64,000 nucleotides of DNA from Megalobrama amblycephala (taxonomy: Eukaryota; Chordata; Actinopteri; Cypriniformes; Xenocyprididae). The position numbers and the translations under genes were made by a program. Below the pieces are notes generated by a model. The model saw only the letters and a program-made list of their open reading frames with translations. It did no database searches and was not told where the DNA came from. Of this stretch, positions 12,726-25,214 are shown piece by piece (position 1 is the stretch's first letter; the number at the start of each line of letters is the position of its first letter). Where the stretch lies: assembly GCF_018812025.1 (NCBI RefSeq), contig NC_063053.1:9680123-9744122 (forward strand). The letters run 5' to 3'.

Positions 12726-13884
12726 TAGGGGTGTAACGATACGCTCAGGTCACGATACGATACGTATCTCGATACGGAGTTCACGATACGATACGTATCA
12801 CGATATTTTGAACAAAATGAAACTGAAATTCAAACAAGATTTATTAAAAAAACATGAACAAATTTCAATAATTTTCCTTGTTGTACATACAAGATCACAT
12901 TTCAATAAAATAAATAAATATAAAATTTTAATAAAAACCTTCTGTATTCAAATTAACAGCTGAATAGGGCTGTCTGTCACTGAAAAAAAATGTTAAATTT
13001 AACATGAACTTAGAATTATGAATAGGGGCCGTTCACATATCGCGTCTAAAAACGCGTGGAAGGCGCGGCCGCACCGCTTCTCCTTCTTTCCAAAGCGCTT
13101 GCGCTCCCGTGGCGTCGGTCGTTGCTATGCAACCATGAACTGAGCTCTCCAAGAGGATCAGGATGTTTCTGCTAAGGATAAATGATTTCTAGCCCTTGCA
13201 TTAGTTTTACTACGAGATATATTGATGGAGATAAGATATAAAAACCACCATGTACAGCTATGATCAGCTGTTCGGCTGAGCTTTTGATGTTTTGTTACGG
13301 AAAGGCCATAGCTGATCGGTTGATTCTTGTCACACGACCTGCGGTGCGCTTGCGGCATTCTGAGAAGTTGAGAATTGCATGCGCGTCGCGACCGCGTTGA
13401 TCCCATTATGAGCGCGCTTGCCGCGCGGCTACATTTGAAAATAATAACTGACTTGCACGCGGAAAAGACGCAATATGTGAACGGCCCCACAGAACTTCTT
13501 AAAGCAAAGCATCGCAAGCGTCTTTTGCTTTTCTGTGAGCACAGCTGTTCCTGTGCACTGCGGTGAAAGAAAGCCACGACTTTTCTCACGCGACCATGCA
13601 AGAGACTGACATGAGAAACGTTTAAACCTGCTTGCAAGATTCAATGTGTGCCCGAAACACTTACTGAACTAGAGAGCTGATTGAGACACACCATCTACGA
13701 TAAATCGTTACACCCCTAATACTTATAGTAATTTAAAAATGTGGTAGCATTGGATCTGGACAGGAAGGATAACTCTGGGAGTTGGAAGGGGTGTGTCGCG
13801 ATTCTGCCTTCTCACATCGCGATACAGGTTCGTGGACCTGCGTATCGCGATTTCGGTTTCATATCGCATATCGTTACAGCCCTA
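12726..13884. mobile_element. hAT-type MITE with 8-bp duplication GTAAACAT
   Basis: A 1,159-bp element starting TAGGGGTGTAACGATA and ending TATCGTTACAGCCCTA. It is flanked by identical GTAAACAT at 12718-12725 and 13885-13892. TAG ends plus an 8-bp duplication fit the hAT superfamily. A third terminus, ATCGTTACACCCCTA, lies inside at about 13706-13720, and a separate inverted-repeat element with GGGGCCGTTCACATAT ends occupies 13025-13488. This is therefore a composite or nested structure. The 159-codon minus-strand frame inside it is GC-rich MITE sequence, not a gene. Confidence 0.88.
13025..13488. mobile_element. GC-rich inverted-repeat element nested in the hAT MITE
   Basis: The left end is GGGGCCGTTCACATATCGCG and the right end is CGCAATATGTGAACGGCCCC. 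The interior is much richer in CpG than its surroundings. No target duplication could be matched with confidence. It is non-coding. Confidence 0.6.
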
Positions 13885-13892
13885 GTAAACAT

Positions 13893-15720
13893 TTATTAAA
13901 GTGCGTTCACGCCATATCATAATTACTGTAACTATGAGATTCTGGCTCATAAAAAGCGTTTACGTCCTCATAGAGCTCGTAATTACAGTTTGTAAGTTTG
14001 TAAGCTTTTCTGAAAGCTCCCACGTGGCCACTGTACCACCTGACCGCTGTAGATTCATTTAGGCGTTGATAGTGGTGCCATAGAAATGCATAATTCCCAG
14101 ACAAAGGACAAAGACTGCAGGAACACAGGGAATATAAATACTAAACTAAACGAGGAACTAATGAGGTAATTAACAGACAACAGGTGAACTGAATACAACA
14201 ATCAAACACGCTGGGAAACTGGGGCACAATGAAACATAACAGAACATAACCCTGACAGTACATACAATGGGCATTATTACTCTTATTATTTCAGAACCAG
14301 AACTAGGTTAATCTGTTTCATAAAAGGAGACACAGTGTGAAAAACCTTTCATGTTTTTCTCTGTATGACAGCTGGCTGACATCCACCCACACTTTTATAA
14401 AAGGAGCCACAGTGAGTCAAAAGATACTAAAAAACTTCTGACTCCGAGTATAAAAGTCTGTAGCTGAATTTGTGTGGCAAAAACCTTGTGATGGAGAGAC
14501 CTTGAAGTTGTCTTTCATCTCCGTTTTTATTGTGTTCTTACGCATTTTATAATATTTACATGAGGTTTGCTGGTTTATATTTCTTGTTTTAGCTGAGTGG
14601 GCTCAGTTTTTAGACTTTTTTTTATTATTAACCTTTGTTTTATTTATGCCCTTCACCATGTTCTTTTGCACATCTTTTGCATCACTCCTGTGTTTACATC
14701 AGTACAAATGAGACATCATTGTGAATTAAACTGATGCAAACAAAGACCTAAAAGTAAAGGCTGAAAAGAATCAATATTTCACACATCATCTTATCCGTTA
14801 TCAGCAACAAACAGCTATCTAAGGCTGAATCTCTGAGAAAAAGGTCAAATTGTTTTCCTGGACCTGAAATCAATTTAGAGGACACAACGTTTTGAGAACA
14901 CTGAGGATGTAATCGGCTACAAAACACATAGTTTACTTTTAAATGTTTGTTTTTCTTTCCATTTTTTGCTGTATTATGCATGGCAAGTCTTGAAATTTGC
15001 TCGAGGCAAGTGGTATTTTTCTGCCTTTTTTTTTTCTTAATAGGTGACAGCTACATTTGCTTATTTAAATTGCGACCCATTTCATCAGTCATGGTGTTTA
15101 TGCAATATAAATAGATTACTCCCTATTCTATAAATACAAAGAACATTGCAATTATTATATAAGCGCACAGAACATGATGTGGTTCGTGTCCTTGGTGTCC
15201 TACATTACTAAAGGCCTCGCAGTGAAGGAGAAAATTATTTTAACACACACACAGAAGACACGAGTCCTGAATGCCTCTAGGCTGTTGTCAAGATCACTCA
15301 GTGTGAGAAATTATCAAGTGCTTAGTCTCCTGTGCCACAACTTAATTTGAGCCACAAATTAATATGAATTCAAGGCACTTAATGAGTCAAATCAAAAGTA
15401 TAAGAGAATCACAGGAACAAAAAATTGAACTGAATGTACACATGTACAACGTGTATCTGTAAATGCACATGTGAACACGTGTTTAAATTTATGTTGCTTT
15501 GAATGCGTTGATTTTACTATAGGCAAGGGTGTACTTATCCTTAACTTTGTGTCATAAAATTGAAGTGAGTAAATAAAACACGCCTAACCTAATATAATGC
15601 TGAACCATCATATTAGATATTTTGAGCTAAAGAAGAAAAAATTATGATGCCATTATTTTCAGATGTTATTGCTGATTGAATTTTTGTATTTCTGCCCACA
15701 GATAGATTAACAAAAATCTA
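13893..15720. other. Intergenic DNA, no gene seen
   Basis: No gene, tRNA or complete transposon is supported. The start (13905-14100) has a G+C pattern like the edge of a MITE but no partner end was found. The rest is AT-rich single-copy-looking sequence. Confidence 0.4.
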
Positions 15721-15800
15721 AAATTCACATTTATTTGTATAGCGCTTTTCACAATACATATATCATTTCAAAGCAGCTTTACAGAGAATGCATGTCAACA
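15721..15800 (+). repeat. Fish repeat tail (TTTATTTGTATAGCGCTTTT type)
   Basis: This block contains TTTATTTGTATAGCGCTTTT and AAGCAGCTTTACAGAGAATG, a pair of phrases that I know as a common fish interspersed repeat end. It is only about 80 bp, so it is a truncated copy; the parent element is uncertain. Confidence 0.45.
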
Positions 15801-15976
15801 TTATAATTTAGATTAATCTGTTATCAGAGGTGAAAATGATTAACAGTACAGTTATTGTAAGGGTAGGTTTATCACTGAAAATTACCTTACCTGTATGCGA
15901 CGATGTTTTGCTTTGGGGTATTTTTCGGAACTGGCAGAACGACAGTTTCTTTCAGTTTTCCCCTCTGTTTGGCCTA

Positions 15977-16508
15977 ATGCTGCCTTCACGTTCCCCCATC
16001 TGTGATTGCAAGCTTGTCGCAATTATGTGCTTTGTTGTCGGAAACAACAGAAATCATGGAGGACACAAGGTTTATTCTTGCTTATTTATTGGGAAAATCC
16101 TATTAAACATATTTAGTGTCCCATTCATTGAAATATTCACCACGCTATATCTACAGTCAGCTTACTGACAATTCTGGAATTTCGGTCAAATGTAGGATAT
16201 TTTCACCATGTGTAACATACATTATACTTCAAATGATTATGTAAATATGCACTACTTTAACATCAAGACAAGGCACTGCTTGATGAGCTGTTGTGGAAAA
16301 AAATAATGAAGAATACCAGTCAAAGCAGCAATCATTCTTCCCCACCCCCCATGTTTAAAGTTTATGGCCCACCCAACTTGGGAACTTGGGTATCAAAATT
16401 ATCCCCGAGATTCCAAGTGGTAAATACGACTTGAGAGAGCATTCATGTCCAAATTTTAATTAGGAAACTTGTATTTATGATAATTCTAATGGCACGTGAA
16501 GGCAACAT
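15977..16508. mobile_element. Probable old MITE
   Basis: It is bounded by ATGCTGCCTTCACGT on the left and ACGTGAAGGCAACAT on the right, an inverted pair of 15 nt with one mismatch. Similarity between the arms fades inward. No target duplication was found. The 112-codon frame at 15830-16168 spans its left edge and has no recognisable motif. Confidence 0.4.
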
Positions 16509-16711
16509 AAAACACTATTCGTGGTCATCCAGTATGAAATGTTGACTAAAAACACAGGTTTTTCAGATATTCCGTCGCGCCAATCTCAACGTAATCTTTT
16601 TTTGCAGACTTTAGCCACTGCCAACAAAGCGAAACATCGAAAGTAACCTAAGTAACCCTTTACTCTTTGAATTCTTGCACCCGGGAACAATACAAGTCGA
16701 CACCATTTTGA

Positions 16712-17234
16712 CTAAGGCCGTTTTCAAACCTGTAGATTGTTTACTTTGTTCCGAAACAGGGACTTAATTTTTTACAATGTTGCATTTTCTTCGTGGTTTG
16801 GTCCACTTTCTCAAGGCAACATTTCAAAATGTACCAAAATGTGTTTATGAAAGATAGATATTGTCATTCTTGCAATGCATGGAGAAGAGCAATTACACAA
16901 CATTTTAAGATGAAGAGGTGCTCTTTGGTTTTCAGCTGTGATAACTAATGTGCTCACTTACTGAATCAGACACTGCTGCTTTTTATATAACACATTTGCC
17001 GTTATGAATTATGATACCGCTTGGTCCGTTGGGTCGGATTGATTTCTCACTTTAACCGAACCGCTCCAGAGTTCGTTTGCAATCGTGCCGGGACCACCTC
17101 ATTCAGGCGATTGTTTTGGTTTGGATCTGAGTGCCATTGCCGTGTTCATGCCTAAACAAACCGACGTGAGAAAACGCACCAGGTTCCGAATCAAACGCTC
17201 CCAACAATCCAGGTGCATGTGAAAGCAGCCTAAA
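16712..17234. mobile_element. Diverged inverted-repeat MITE
   Basis: The left edge AAGGCCGTTTTCAAACCTG resembles the reverse complement of the right edge (AGGCTGCTTTCACATGCACC), and both arms then contain ATTGTT and TTCCGAA in matching order. It is non-coding and probably hAT-derived. Confidence 0.5.
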
Positions 17235-17563
17235 AGTTTGCAGTATTTACTACTAAAGCTAGGCGGGATTTTACTCTGGTAAGTGTATCCATAGCAGACC
17301 GTTGGGAGTGTCCTTGAACGGCAACATGCCTAATGCATTATGGGTGTTGAAGTTTTCCTACCTTTTTGGCAAAAGGGAAGACAACAGCCTTTTTCTGTTT
17401 TCTCTAGTCAGGTAACACCGATTTCAAAAATGTTTTCTCTTACTGTAGGCTATAGGCAAGCAAGTTTTATTGAAAGCCCATTTTGCCAGCATTGAAGTAC
17501 CTCTTTAAGCTATTGAAATGCCTGGTGGAGTTTCCAACATGATTGAACTGATTTGTCTTAAGG

Positions 17564-18492
17564 CAGGAACACACCAGGCCGACGCTGATGAACTAGTGGC
17601 GACGAAAGCAGATTGATTTATACTTGATTTATACAGCTGATTTATACTTCTGCGTCGAGTATATGCCGTAGCTACGGCGTAGGCTGTGCGTAGCACGCGT
17701 AGCATACGACGTAGCCTGACGTGCACCTCTTCAAAAATGTAACAACGCGTCAATTCTACGCGGACCGCAAGCGCTCTGATTGGTCTGCTAGAACCCCTCC
17801 CTCGGGTCCAAAAACTGGCGCAGAGCACTCGGAGAAGAGCAAGCACTTTCAACTTCACTATGAATGAAAAACACTCTGTTTCAGAGGACACATACAGTCA
17901 AACTGCAAAAAAAATTGTCATTACCTATTTGCCGCTTCTCTGCCGTTTCTGTTTGTAAGCTTCTCTGACAACGTACATGACGAGCTGCTTCTTCTTCGGC
18001 TTTTGTTTTGATACTTAACATGACGGCGGACACTGCCTCCTAGTGGTCTGCATGCACGTCGACGCGGACAACAACGCAGAAGTATAAATGAAAACAGACA
18101 CATAGCCTACGGTGCAGAGGCTCTGGCGTAGGTCCGACGCTGAAGTATAAATCAGCCTTAAGGGGTTGGCTCACGTTGGCAGCGTCTGTATCCAGTTGCC
18201 CTGACACACCAAACCAACGCTCGACAGCTGACGGCCAAGTAGCAAGTCCGTTCTGCGCCTGCGTAAGATGAAATGCCTGTCCGAACCAGCAGGTGGCAGT
18301 AGCTGAACAGCCAATCAGAATGATCTGATGGCTCAATGGACCGACGAGCTCCGACGCCGTTTCAACGTTGAATTGGCCGAATAAAGCCGACGAGGACTAA
18401 CTTCAGCCGAAGGTGCGGAACACACTGAGAAAACTTAGTCGGCCGACGAAGAAAAATTGCCCGACGGCCGACCGTCGGCTTGGTGTGTTTCT
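17564..18492. mobile_element. Nested pair of GC-rich MITEs
   Basis: The outer ends are GGAACACACCAGGCCGACG (from 17566) and CGTCGGCTTGGTGTGTTTC (to 18491). Inside, a second inverted pair, GCTGATTTATACTTCTGCGT at 17636 and its inverse ending at 18156, marks an element inserted into the first. Minus-strand frames at 17505-17891 and 18040-18336 run through these repeats and are not genes. Superfamily not settled; hAT is likely. Confidence 0.65.
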
Positions 18493-18499
18493 ACAAAAG

Positions 18500-20369
18500 C
18501 GACTTTGCTTTAGGCCAAGCAGCAGAGAAACTTGGCACATTAATATAGAATGTTTCAGCATTTTACACCACCATCAAACATGAATCATCCAATCAGAATC
18601 CATTTGCTAAAACCAAGTAATTCATTCCCGATTCCTTGACTTAACCTACATTTTTACTACTGACAAATAGGACTAATTGTCTGGCTAATCAAATGGATAC
18701 TCTATATTCTCCTCTCAATCTTTTTCCTGATTCTATAATATTACAGAGATGTTGTTTTCCATATGCAGCTGAGAAGAAGTTTTAAAATGAGAATTAGGAA
18801 AATTTCACACTTTCCCTCTTTCCTGTCAAATTCCTCACTAGCACTACCCCAGTGGAGATTCCTCCCAGCTTTGATCTCTGATCTCTGAAGGCTGGTACAT
18901 CAGCCTGAAAAAGAGCAGACATGCCATCGCCTAAACATAGCATGGCAACTACATGCAGGGACTTAGTTACATGAAACATTCCTGTGCATGAAGGGAAAGA
19001 GATAGGCGGGGATGACAGAAAGACAGAGAGGGAGTGAGAGAACTGGGCCAGTGCGTAGTTTTATATCCCAGCAGGGTTTGTAGGAACTCATTCACATTCC
19101 AACTCTTCATAATTAGACTCCATTCAGCAGTCGGTGCGCTGTGCCGTAAACTGTAAAATTTGCTTATTAAAGAGAAAGAGAGAGAGACTAAGACAGAGAG
19201 AAAGAGAGAGGGGGAGAGAGAAAAACAGATGCATGGATGAAATGACCCAGTTTCCAGAAACGTGAGTCAGAAGATGTTGTGAGGGGAACAAACTCTTTTC
19301 TAGTTAATTACTGAAAACACACAGCAGAGTTTAATCATCAAGGGGTTTCACGAGGGCATCAAAATCATAAGTTCTGTCACATAAAAAGCCACATAAACCT
19401 GTTCAAATTAATAAATCAGGTATACTTTCTCAAAAGCTTGGCAAAATGTGCAGTGTGTAGTTTTTAAAGTTATTAATCACCGTAATCTGCGATGATACGT
19501 GTTTTAAACTATGCCGTTTGATGTTGTTAACGTCAGACCATGTGCGTCATTGTTTTTGAGTGTGCACAAGCGTGAATGATATCTAACTGGTACAACAGCT
19601 AACCTTTAATGTTTTGTTTTCCACACTCCCACTGATTTCAAGTCATCCAAAAAGCTTGTAAATAAATTAAATCTTTTTCCACATCTCTAGAGTTACTTCT
19701 AAACACTGATGGGAGCTGTGAAAATATCATTGGGCAGGGAAGATAAAATCCTCTAATGTTGTTCCAATAAGGACACAGATTTGTATGTAACATGAATGAA
19801 TATTTTATATGTTTAGAATTCAAATTAGGATAATTCCTATAACAGTGACCCAGTTCATCAACGAGGAATGGTTTTTCTTCACAAACGTAGAGCTGTACTG
19901 AGGAGAACCTCTTATGAAACACATTTTCAAATGCTTTGAAATCTCATTTTATCCGGCCAACTGTTTCTCTCACAGTAACAAGACATAGAAAATACCACAG
20001 CAAGAGCATAGGATCAACTGGCTTTAAGTTATCTAATGAGATGTTCAAAGTCTCGACAGAAAACTGCTGAAATAATTACACAGTTAGCACATTTTCATGT
20101 TCTTATACTGTGAATCCTCAATTCTACTACTGGGGGTAAAAGCAAAAAGCTCACATAAACAAGGAGAATGGTTAAAAAAATGGGTCAGCCATATTATGGC
20201 AATGTTCAGAATCATATACTGTTTCACTATATATATATACTGTATAGTAGTGGCCAAAAGGGATGTCCAAGTTAGGAAAATTGTCGCTGTGGCACTTTAT
20301 TAAGACTTTTTATTAAATATTTTGTATGCATGTTGTCAAGTTGTGCCTGGAGTACAAAACTAATTAATG
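18500..20369. other. Intergenic DNA, no gene seen
   Basis: No gene is supported. It includes a GA-rich simple-repeat zone (19,010-19,230, densest at 19,169-19,225) and otherwise ordinary AT-rich sequence. The frames at 18794-18979, 19638-19922 and 20097-20303 show no family motif. Confidence 0.4.
19169..19225 (+). repeat. (GA)n low-complexity tract
   Basis: Imperfect AGAGAGAAAG purine run, with one strand almost free of pyrimidines. Confidence 0.8.
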
Positions 20370-20401
20370 ACACAATTTTTAATTTTGGGTGAACTAACCC
20401 T
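20370..20401. mobile_element. Solitary right end of the TTAA foldback family
   Basis: It ends GGGTGAACTAACCCT followed by TTAA at 20402-20405, but no left half is present upstream. A short piece of the second foldback family (CAGCCTTGGTGAGCATAAGA) follows at about 20490. Confidence 0.6.
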
Positions 20402-20559
20402 TTAATAACTGATTACACCGATTCTTGTGAGCTTTTTGTTTTTCTTATATTTCACAATATTACTGTCTTTACTCTATTTTTGTTTAGGTAAATGCAGCCT
20501 TGGTGAGCATAAGAGACTTCTTTATATAAAATATATTCTAACAAGCTGTAAATAAAGCT

Positions 20560-20790
20560 CTGTGTGTCCCCGAATGAAACCCACTGGCGTCTATCTTGCC
20601 TGAAGGAGGTGAGCATTATGTGATGTTAACAGCTGACATGTAATGAGCAGTGAATCATCTGAACCAGCCTTCACCGGCAAAGCTGCAAGGGCAGTATTAA
20701 TTATGATGATGCTCCGCAATCACCTGTGCTTCATTTGCATGTTTGTAATTAAGGGAGCAAAAGCATTACCTCTACGGCTGTCTGAGGTTG
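20560..20790. promoter_or_regulatory. Candidate conserved non-coding element
   Basis: This 230-bp stretch differs in composition from its surroundings. It holds an octamer ATTTGCAT at about 20735, several TAATTA-type homeodomain sites (near 20699, 20748 and 20795) and no repeat features. This resembles vertebrate enhancer sequence, and it lies 2 kb upstream of opn3. It is inference from motifs only; a multi-fish alignment would decide. Confidence 0.22.
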
Positions 20791-21224
20791 CTCTAATTAT
20801 AGGCTTATAAAATAGCCACAGATAGGTTTTCTTACAGCATAAATTACTGTTCAAATGTATTTTTGAATCTTAATAATTCCAACACTGGAGGGAGTGTTTG
20901 TAAAGATTGTTTGCTTTAATTTTAAAGTCTGATACATGCCAGATGAAACTGCATAACAAACATTCTCAAAAGATCTAATAAATGTTCACTAATAAATAAA
21001 ATATCACACCTTTCACACTGAAAATGTTTCTTACACTGTGTTAGTTTTTTTAGGATACCTCTCTCACCCATAAATGTGCAAGTTCATTACCTTGGCTTTT
21101 CCTGACTCACAGTGGTTATTTTGTCTGATTTATTTAGTCTCATATTAAGTGCATTAAATATGGAACATTAAAGTGACTGAGTGTAGGGTTCATTCCAGTT
21201 TTACTGTCATTATATTTTACTTAA

Positions 21225-21846
21225 AGGGATAGTTCACCCAAAAATGAAAATTTGATGTTTATCTGCTTACCCCCAGGATATCCAAGATGTAGGTGACTTT
21301 GTTTCTTCAGTAGAACACAAATGATGATTTTTAACTTCAACCGTTGCGGTCTGTCAGCCGTATAATTCGTGTCAATAGGAACTCCATCTATAAGAGTCAA
21401 AAAAACATGCACAGACACATCCAAATTAAACCCTGCGGCTCGTGACGACACATTGATGTCCTAAAAAACACGAAACGATTGGTTTGTGCGAGAAACCGAA
21501 CAGTATTTATATAATTTGTTTACCTCTAAAACACCACTATGTCTAACTGTGTTCAGCATCCGGTTAGTGAGGTCAAAAAACGCGTTCTGATGACGGAAGT
21601 GATGTCTCGCGCTTTGCTTCAATGAGTGCGAGAGATCACTTCCGTTGTCAGAGCGCGTTCAGACCTCACACACCGGATGTGGAGGGCAGTTGGACATAGT
21701 GGTGTATTAGAGGTAAAAAATTATATAAATACTCTTCGGTTTCTCGCACAAACCGATCGTTTTGTGTCTTAGGACATCAGTGTGTCGTCACGAGCCGCAG
21801 GGTTTAATTTGGATTTGTCTGTGCGTGTTTTTTTGACTCTTATACA
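21225..21846. mobile_element. Foldback MITE, right end lost
   Basis: It starts at TTAA (21221-21224) with AGGGATAGTTCACCC. From about 21380 the sequence is repeated in reverse complement from about 21650 to 21846: the AGTCAAAAAAACA, CCTGCGGCTCGTGACGACAC and GTGCGAGAAACCGAA blocks all recur inverted. The outer part of the right arm, including its terminal TTAA, is missing, so the copy is truncated. It lies about 0.9 kb upstream of the opn3 start codon. Confidence 0.8.
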
Positions 21847-22765
21847 CATTTTTAGACAATATTGGACCCACATCTGAATATCAGAACTACAGAAACATGA
21901 GTTAGCCGGTTAGCAGGAGACAGACTAGGGTGTACGTTACACAACATAACATACAAAACTACGAATTTGGAACTATCACTAGAAAATATAAACATCAATT
22001 ATTAATCATACTTACAGGTTAAGATTAAGAGGAGCAAGCTGGTCCAAATAAACTGGCCATTGATCCATATTTTAAGAGCAAGCGTTTTGTGAATCCTGTG
22101 TTAAACTCCCCGAGGTTCGAGAAGCAGTGGTCAGTAAAATGACGGGAACACAACAAAAGATTGTACTGCTGTGGTTGTTGAAAAAATGATTTCTCCCTTG
22201 CGTCTGCGCGCGCGCAATAAGTGGGCGGGGAATATGCTAATGTGCTAAGGTAACGTCACAACGAAACTGCTTGGGATTCGTTTTTACAAACGACTCACTT
22301 AATTGACTCAGAGTCGACTCTTCTGAGAGACAATAACTTTATATACGGTGCACTTTCAGATTTAAAACTTTGCAGGATCGTCACTATTATTAGCTATTAT
22401 TTCTTGTCTCAGCACATAAAATGCTGACCATCGTCGTTCTTGTTATACGTTTTCAAAACAGCGCAGTAGATGCGCAACATCACCGACACTGATTAGTGTT
22501 CATAACAGCGCACTGCACACTGAACATGTACACTCAGTCAGCAGTGACAGTCAATCATAGCAAACGCTGGAAGGTCTCTTGTGGATTCAGGAGGAACTTT
22601 CACGCATTTCTCAGGATGTAGGTGACGTTTTCATGCGAGCTCTGTCTTACTGACACACTGAACTACAATCGACTGCTCTGTTTCCTTCTGGACGCGGGCT
22701 GCTGAATCGGGTCACTGACCTTCAGGCGTTTCAGTGACCATGGTGGAAATTCACTTAGGAAAGAA

Positions 22766-23090
22766 ATGAATTCTCTTAATGAAACATCGACTGAGACTAA
22801 CCTGGAGAATTATAACTATATCTTCGCCGATGAGACTTACAAACTCCTGACGTTCACCATCGGATCTATCGGTGTCCTGGGCTTCTGTAACAACATCATC
22901 GTCATTATTCTCTACTTCAGATTCAAGAGACTCCGAACACCAACTAATTTGTTAATAGTGAATATAAGTGTCAGCGATCTGCTGGTGTCCCTCACTGGAG
23001 TTAATTTCACATTCGTCTCGTGCGTGAAGAGAGAATGGGTCTTTAATTCTGCCACATGTGTTTGGGATGGATTCAGCAACAGTTTATTCG
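22766..23090 (+). CDS. opn3: opn3 coding exon 1
   Basis: Residues 1-108 plus one base (phase 1): extracellular N-terminus, TM1, TM2 and the start of TM3 with Cys98. The donor is TTCG|GTCAGT. The start is the first in-frame ATG, with context AAGAAATGA. Confidence 0.95.
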
Positions 23091-25166
23091 GTCAGTTATG
23101 TCTTTAGTCCTCATGTATCGATAGTCACCTGAATAAGTTTTCAAGCAGGCTATACTTTGAATTCAAGATGTTTTTTTCTTTTTCTTTTTTTCTTAAATGT
23201 TTATTTCATCAATAGACAGATCACTTGATTAACCTATTTGTTCTGTTTGGTCATAGTCTATTCGTCTGATTGTAGCTGATCTATTTGAAAACTTTGTTAT
23301 TATTAAATGTGTTTTGGTCAGATGTCATTAAAATGGTCTCATATTAAAGGAAAGAAAGCGGTTGATGTGTTAATCCAGAGAAAATGTTAAGAACAAAACG
23401 TTTTTAAAAGTCGGTGTTGTATTTTTGCTGCAGTTGGGTACCTTGATACATTTTAAAAACGTTATAGAAAGCACATCTAAGCACATATTAAATAAGCAAA
23501 AGGGAATCATTTAAAATCATTGTGAACATACCTGCGTAGGTTTACTACGGAAACCAAACCGGACCAAAACTGAAGCTACTTGGTTTTAAAAGAGTGTAAT
23601 CATCAGTAAAAATACTAACGTCCAGTATATCCTACCGCATTACTAAGTTTGTGGGATGCTATTTACCACAAATGCTTTACATAAAGTAAATTGTAAGTAA
23701 ATTGCAATTCTTTATATTATCTTTATATTATTTCAGCTTTGTGAATGTCGAATTTTGAATGGACGCATGAAACATAACCTACATTTCTCACTCGAGTCAA
23801 AACTCACCGGAGCAGCGCGCGCAGCGAGTCTGACAGGATTTTCTGACAATACCTAGGCTACCTCACGACAAATTATCTTATCTTATGTGTATATAACAAC
23901 AAATTGGAGTAATGTCATGACTTTTAGGTGTATGTTAGTACCTGTAAGTATGGAATCGCTGGTAATATCATAAATATGAGAAATATAACATAAGCGACAA
24001 AAGAGACTGCATTTATTGACATAAAATGAATTTGGATAGCATACCTGAAAACATTTGGTCTTGTAATAATTTGATGAGAAATGTTCATATTGAGGTCTTT
24101 TGGTAAGATCTTAGTAAATCAGAGGACGGTTTGATATATTGTTGAGAGCTATCTTTTTCAACTTGTGAATAGTGAGATTGTAGGGTCTTTTTCTTGAAAA
24201 TCTTCAGGGAAGGCAACTTAAAATTATCTGTCATTTTGTCTTTTCTACACCAAATGATCATCCTCTACTCATTGATGCAATCTTATTCAAGTTATTGAGG
24301 GATTTGCGCATGAATTAAATTATAGGAAATGGTATGGTTAACTTAGTTAATTATATCAGATGCAGCTTCAAGAACATTTGTGCTTAATTATTTGATATTG
24401 TTTACAACAAAAGGCAAAGCCACAACTCTAAGCGTTCGTAAACAACTGTGACACATTTATTTAAATAAATGTCCATCTGGTGCAGGGAAAGATAAAGTCG
24501 AATAGAGGCAGATAATGACTCTTTAATGGACCAGAAATAACCAGCAGAATATCATCAACGCATCTGTGAGAGGATATGCTTTGAGAAGAGCTTTGTAATC
24601 TCATTTCTGAAAGATAGATGGTCATTTTATGCACCTGCGCCCCCAAGGTCACACTTCATGTTATTCTAAGTCCAAAAACTATCATCACATATGATTGCTT
24701 CTGAATTGTCTCATTTGATGCATTTAGATGTGAAATTGGCTCCCTTTTATGCTTCTACAGTTGTTTGACCTCCATTTTTGCTCCCTTGAGAATTGACTCA
24801 TTTAAATAAAATCAGTTTTGATGAGATGTAGCTCAGTGTGTAATTCTGCGTCATATTTCACATCAAAATTACCAAGCCCAGTTTTATGTGATGTAAAAAG
24901 AGGTCTGTGTGTGAATACTTATGACAGCTGAGAGTAAACACATTAGTGCTGTCTCCCCACTGGCCCGCATCTGTCATAGAGGACTGTGGATGTCTGGGTA
25001 ATTGGGGGAGTGTGTCTGTGAGTCTCTTGCCAGAGTAGTCTCTGTGGAAACTGCCATTCAGAGATACAGTTATTTACTTCTAAAAAAGAAATGATACCAA
25101 TTACTGTAATCCATTGTCTGCTGAAGTTAGGACTGTATCCTGGGAGCTTGATTTCTGTAAAAGAAG

Positions 25167-25214
<48 letters not shown>

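Noticed and set aside
13158..13644. Minus-strand frames of up to 159 codons
   Set aside because: They lie inside the CpG-rich inverted-repeat block of a hAT MITE and read as symmetrical repeat sequence with no known domain.
15830..16168. 112-codon plus-strand frame
   Set aside because: It crosses a MITE edge, has no recognisable motif and no splice or promoter context.
17505..18336. Several Arg-rich minus-strand frames (128 and 98 codons)
   Set aside because: They coincide with the nested MITEs; both strands are open because the DNA is GC-rich and palindromic.
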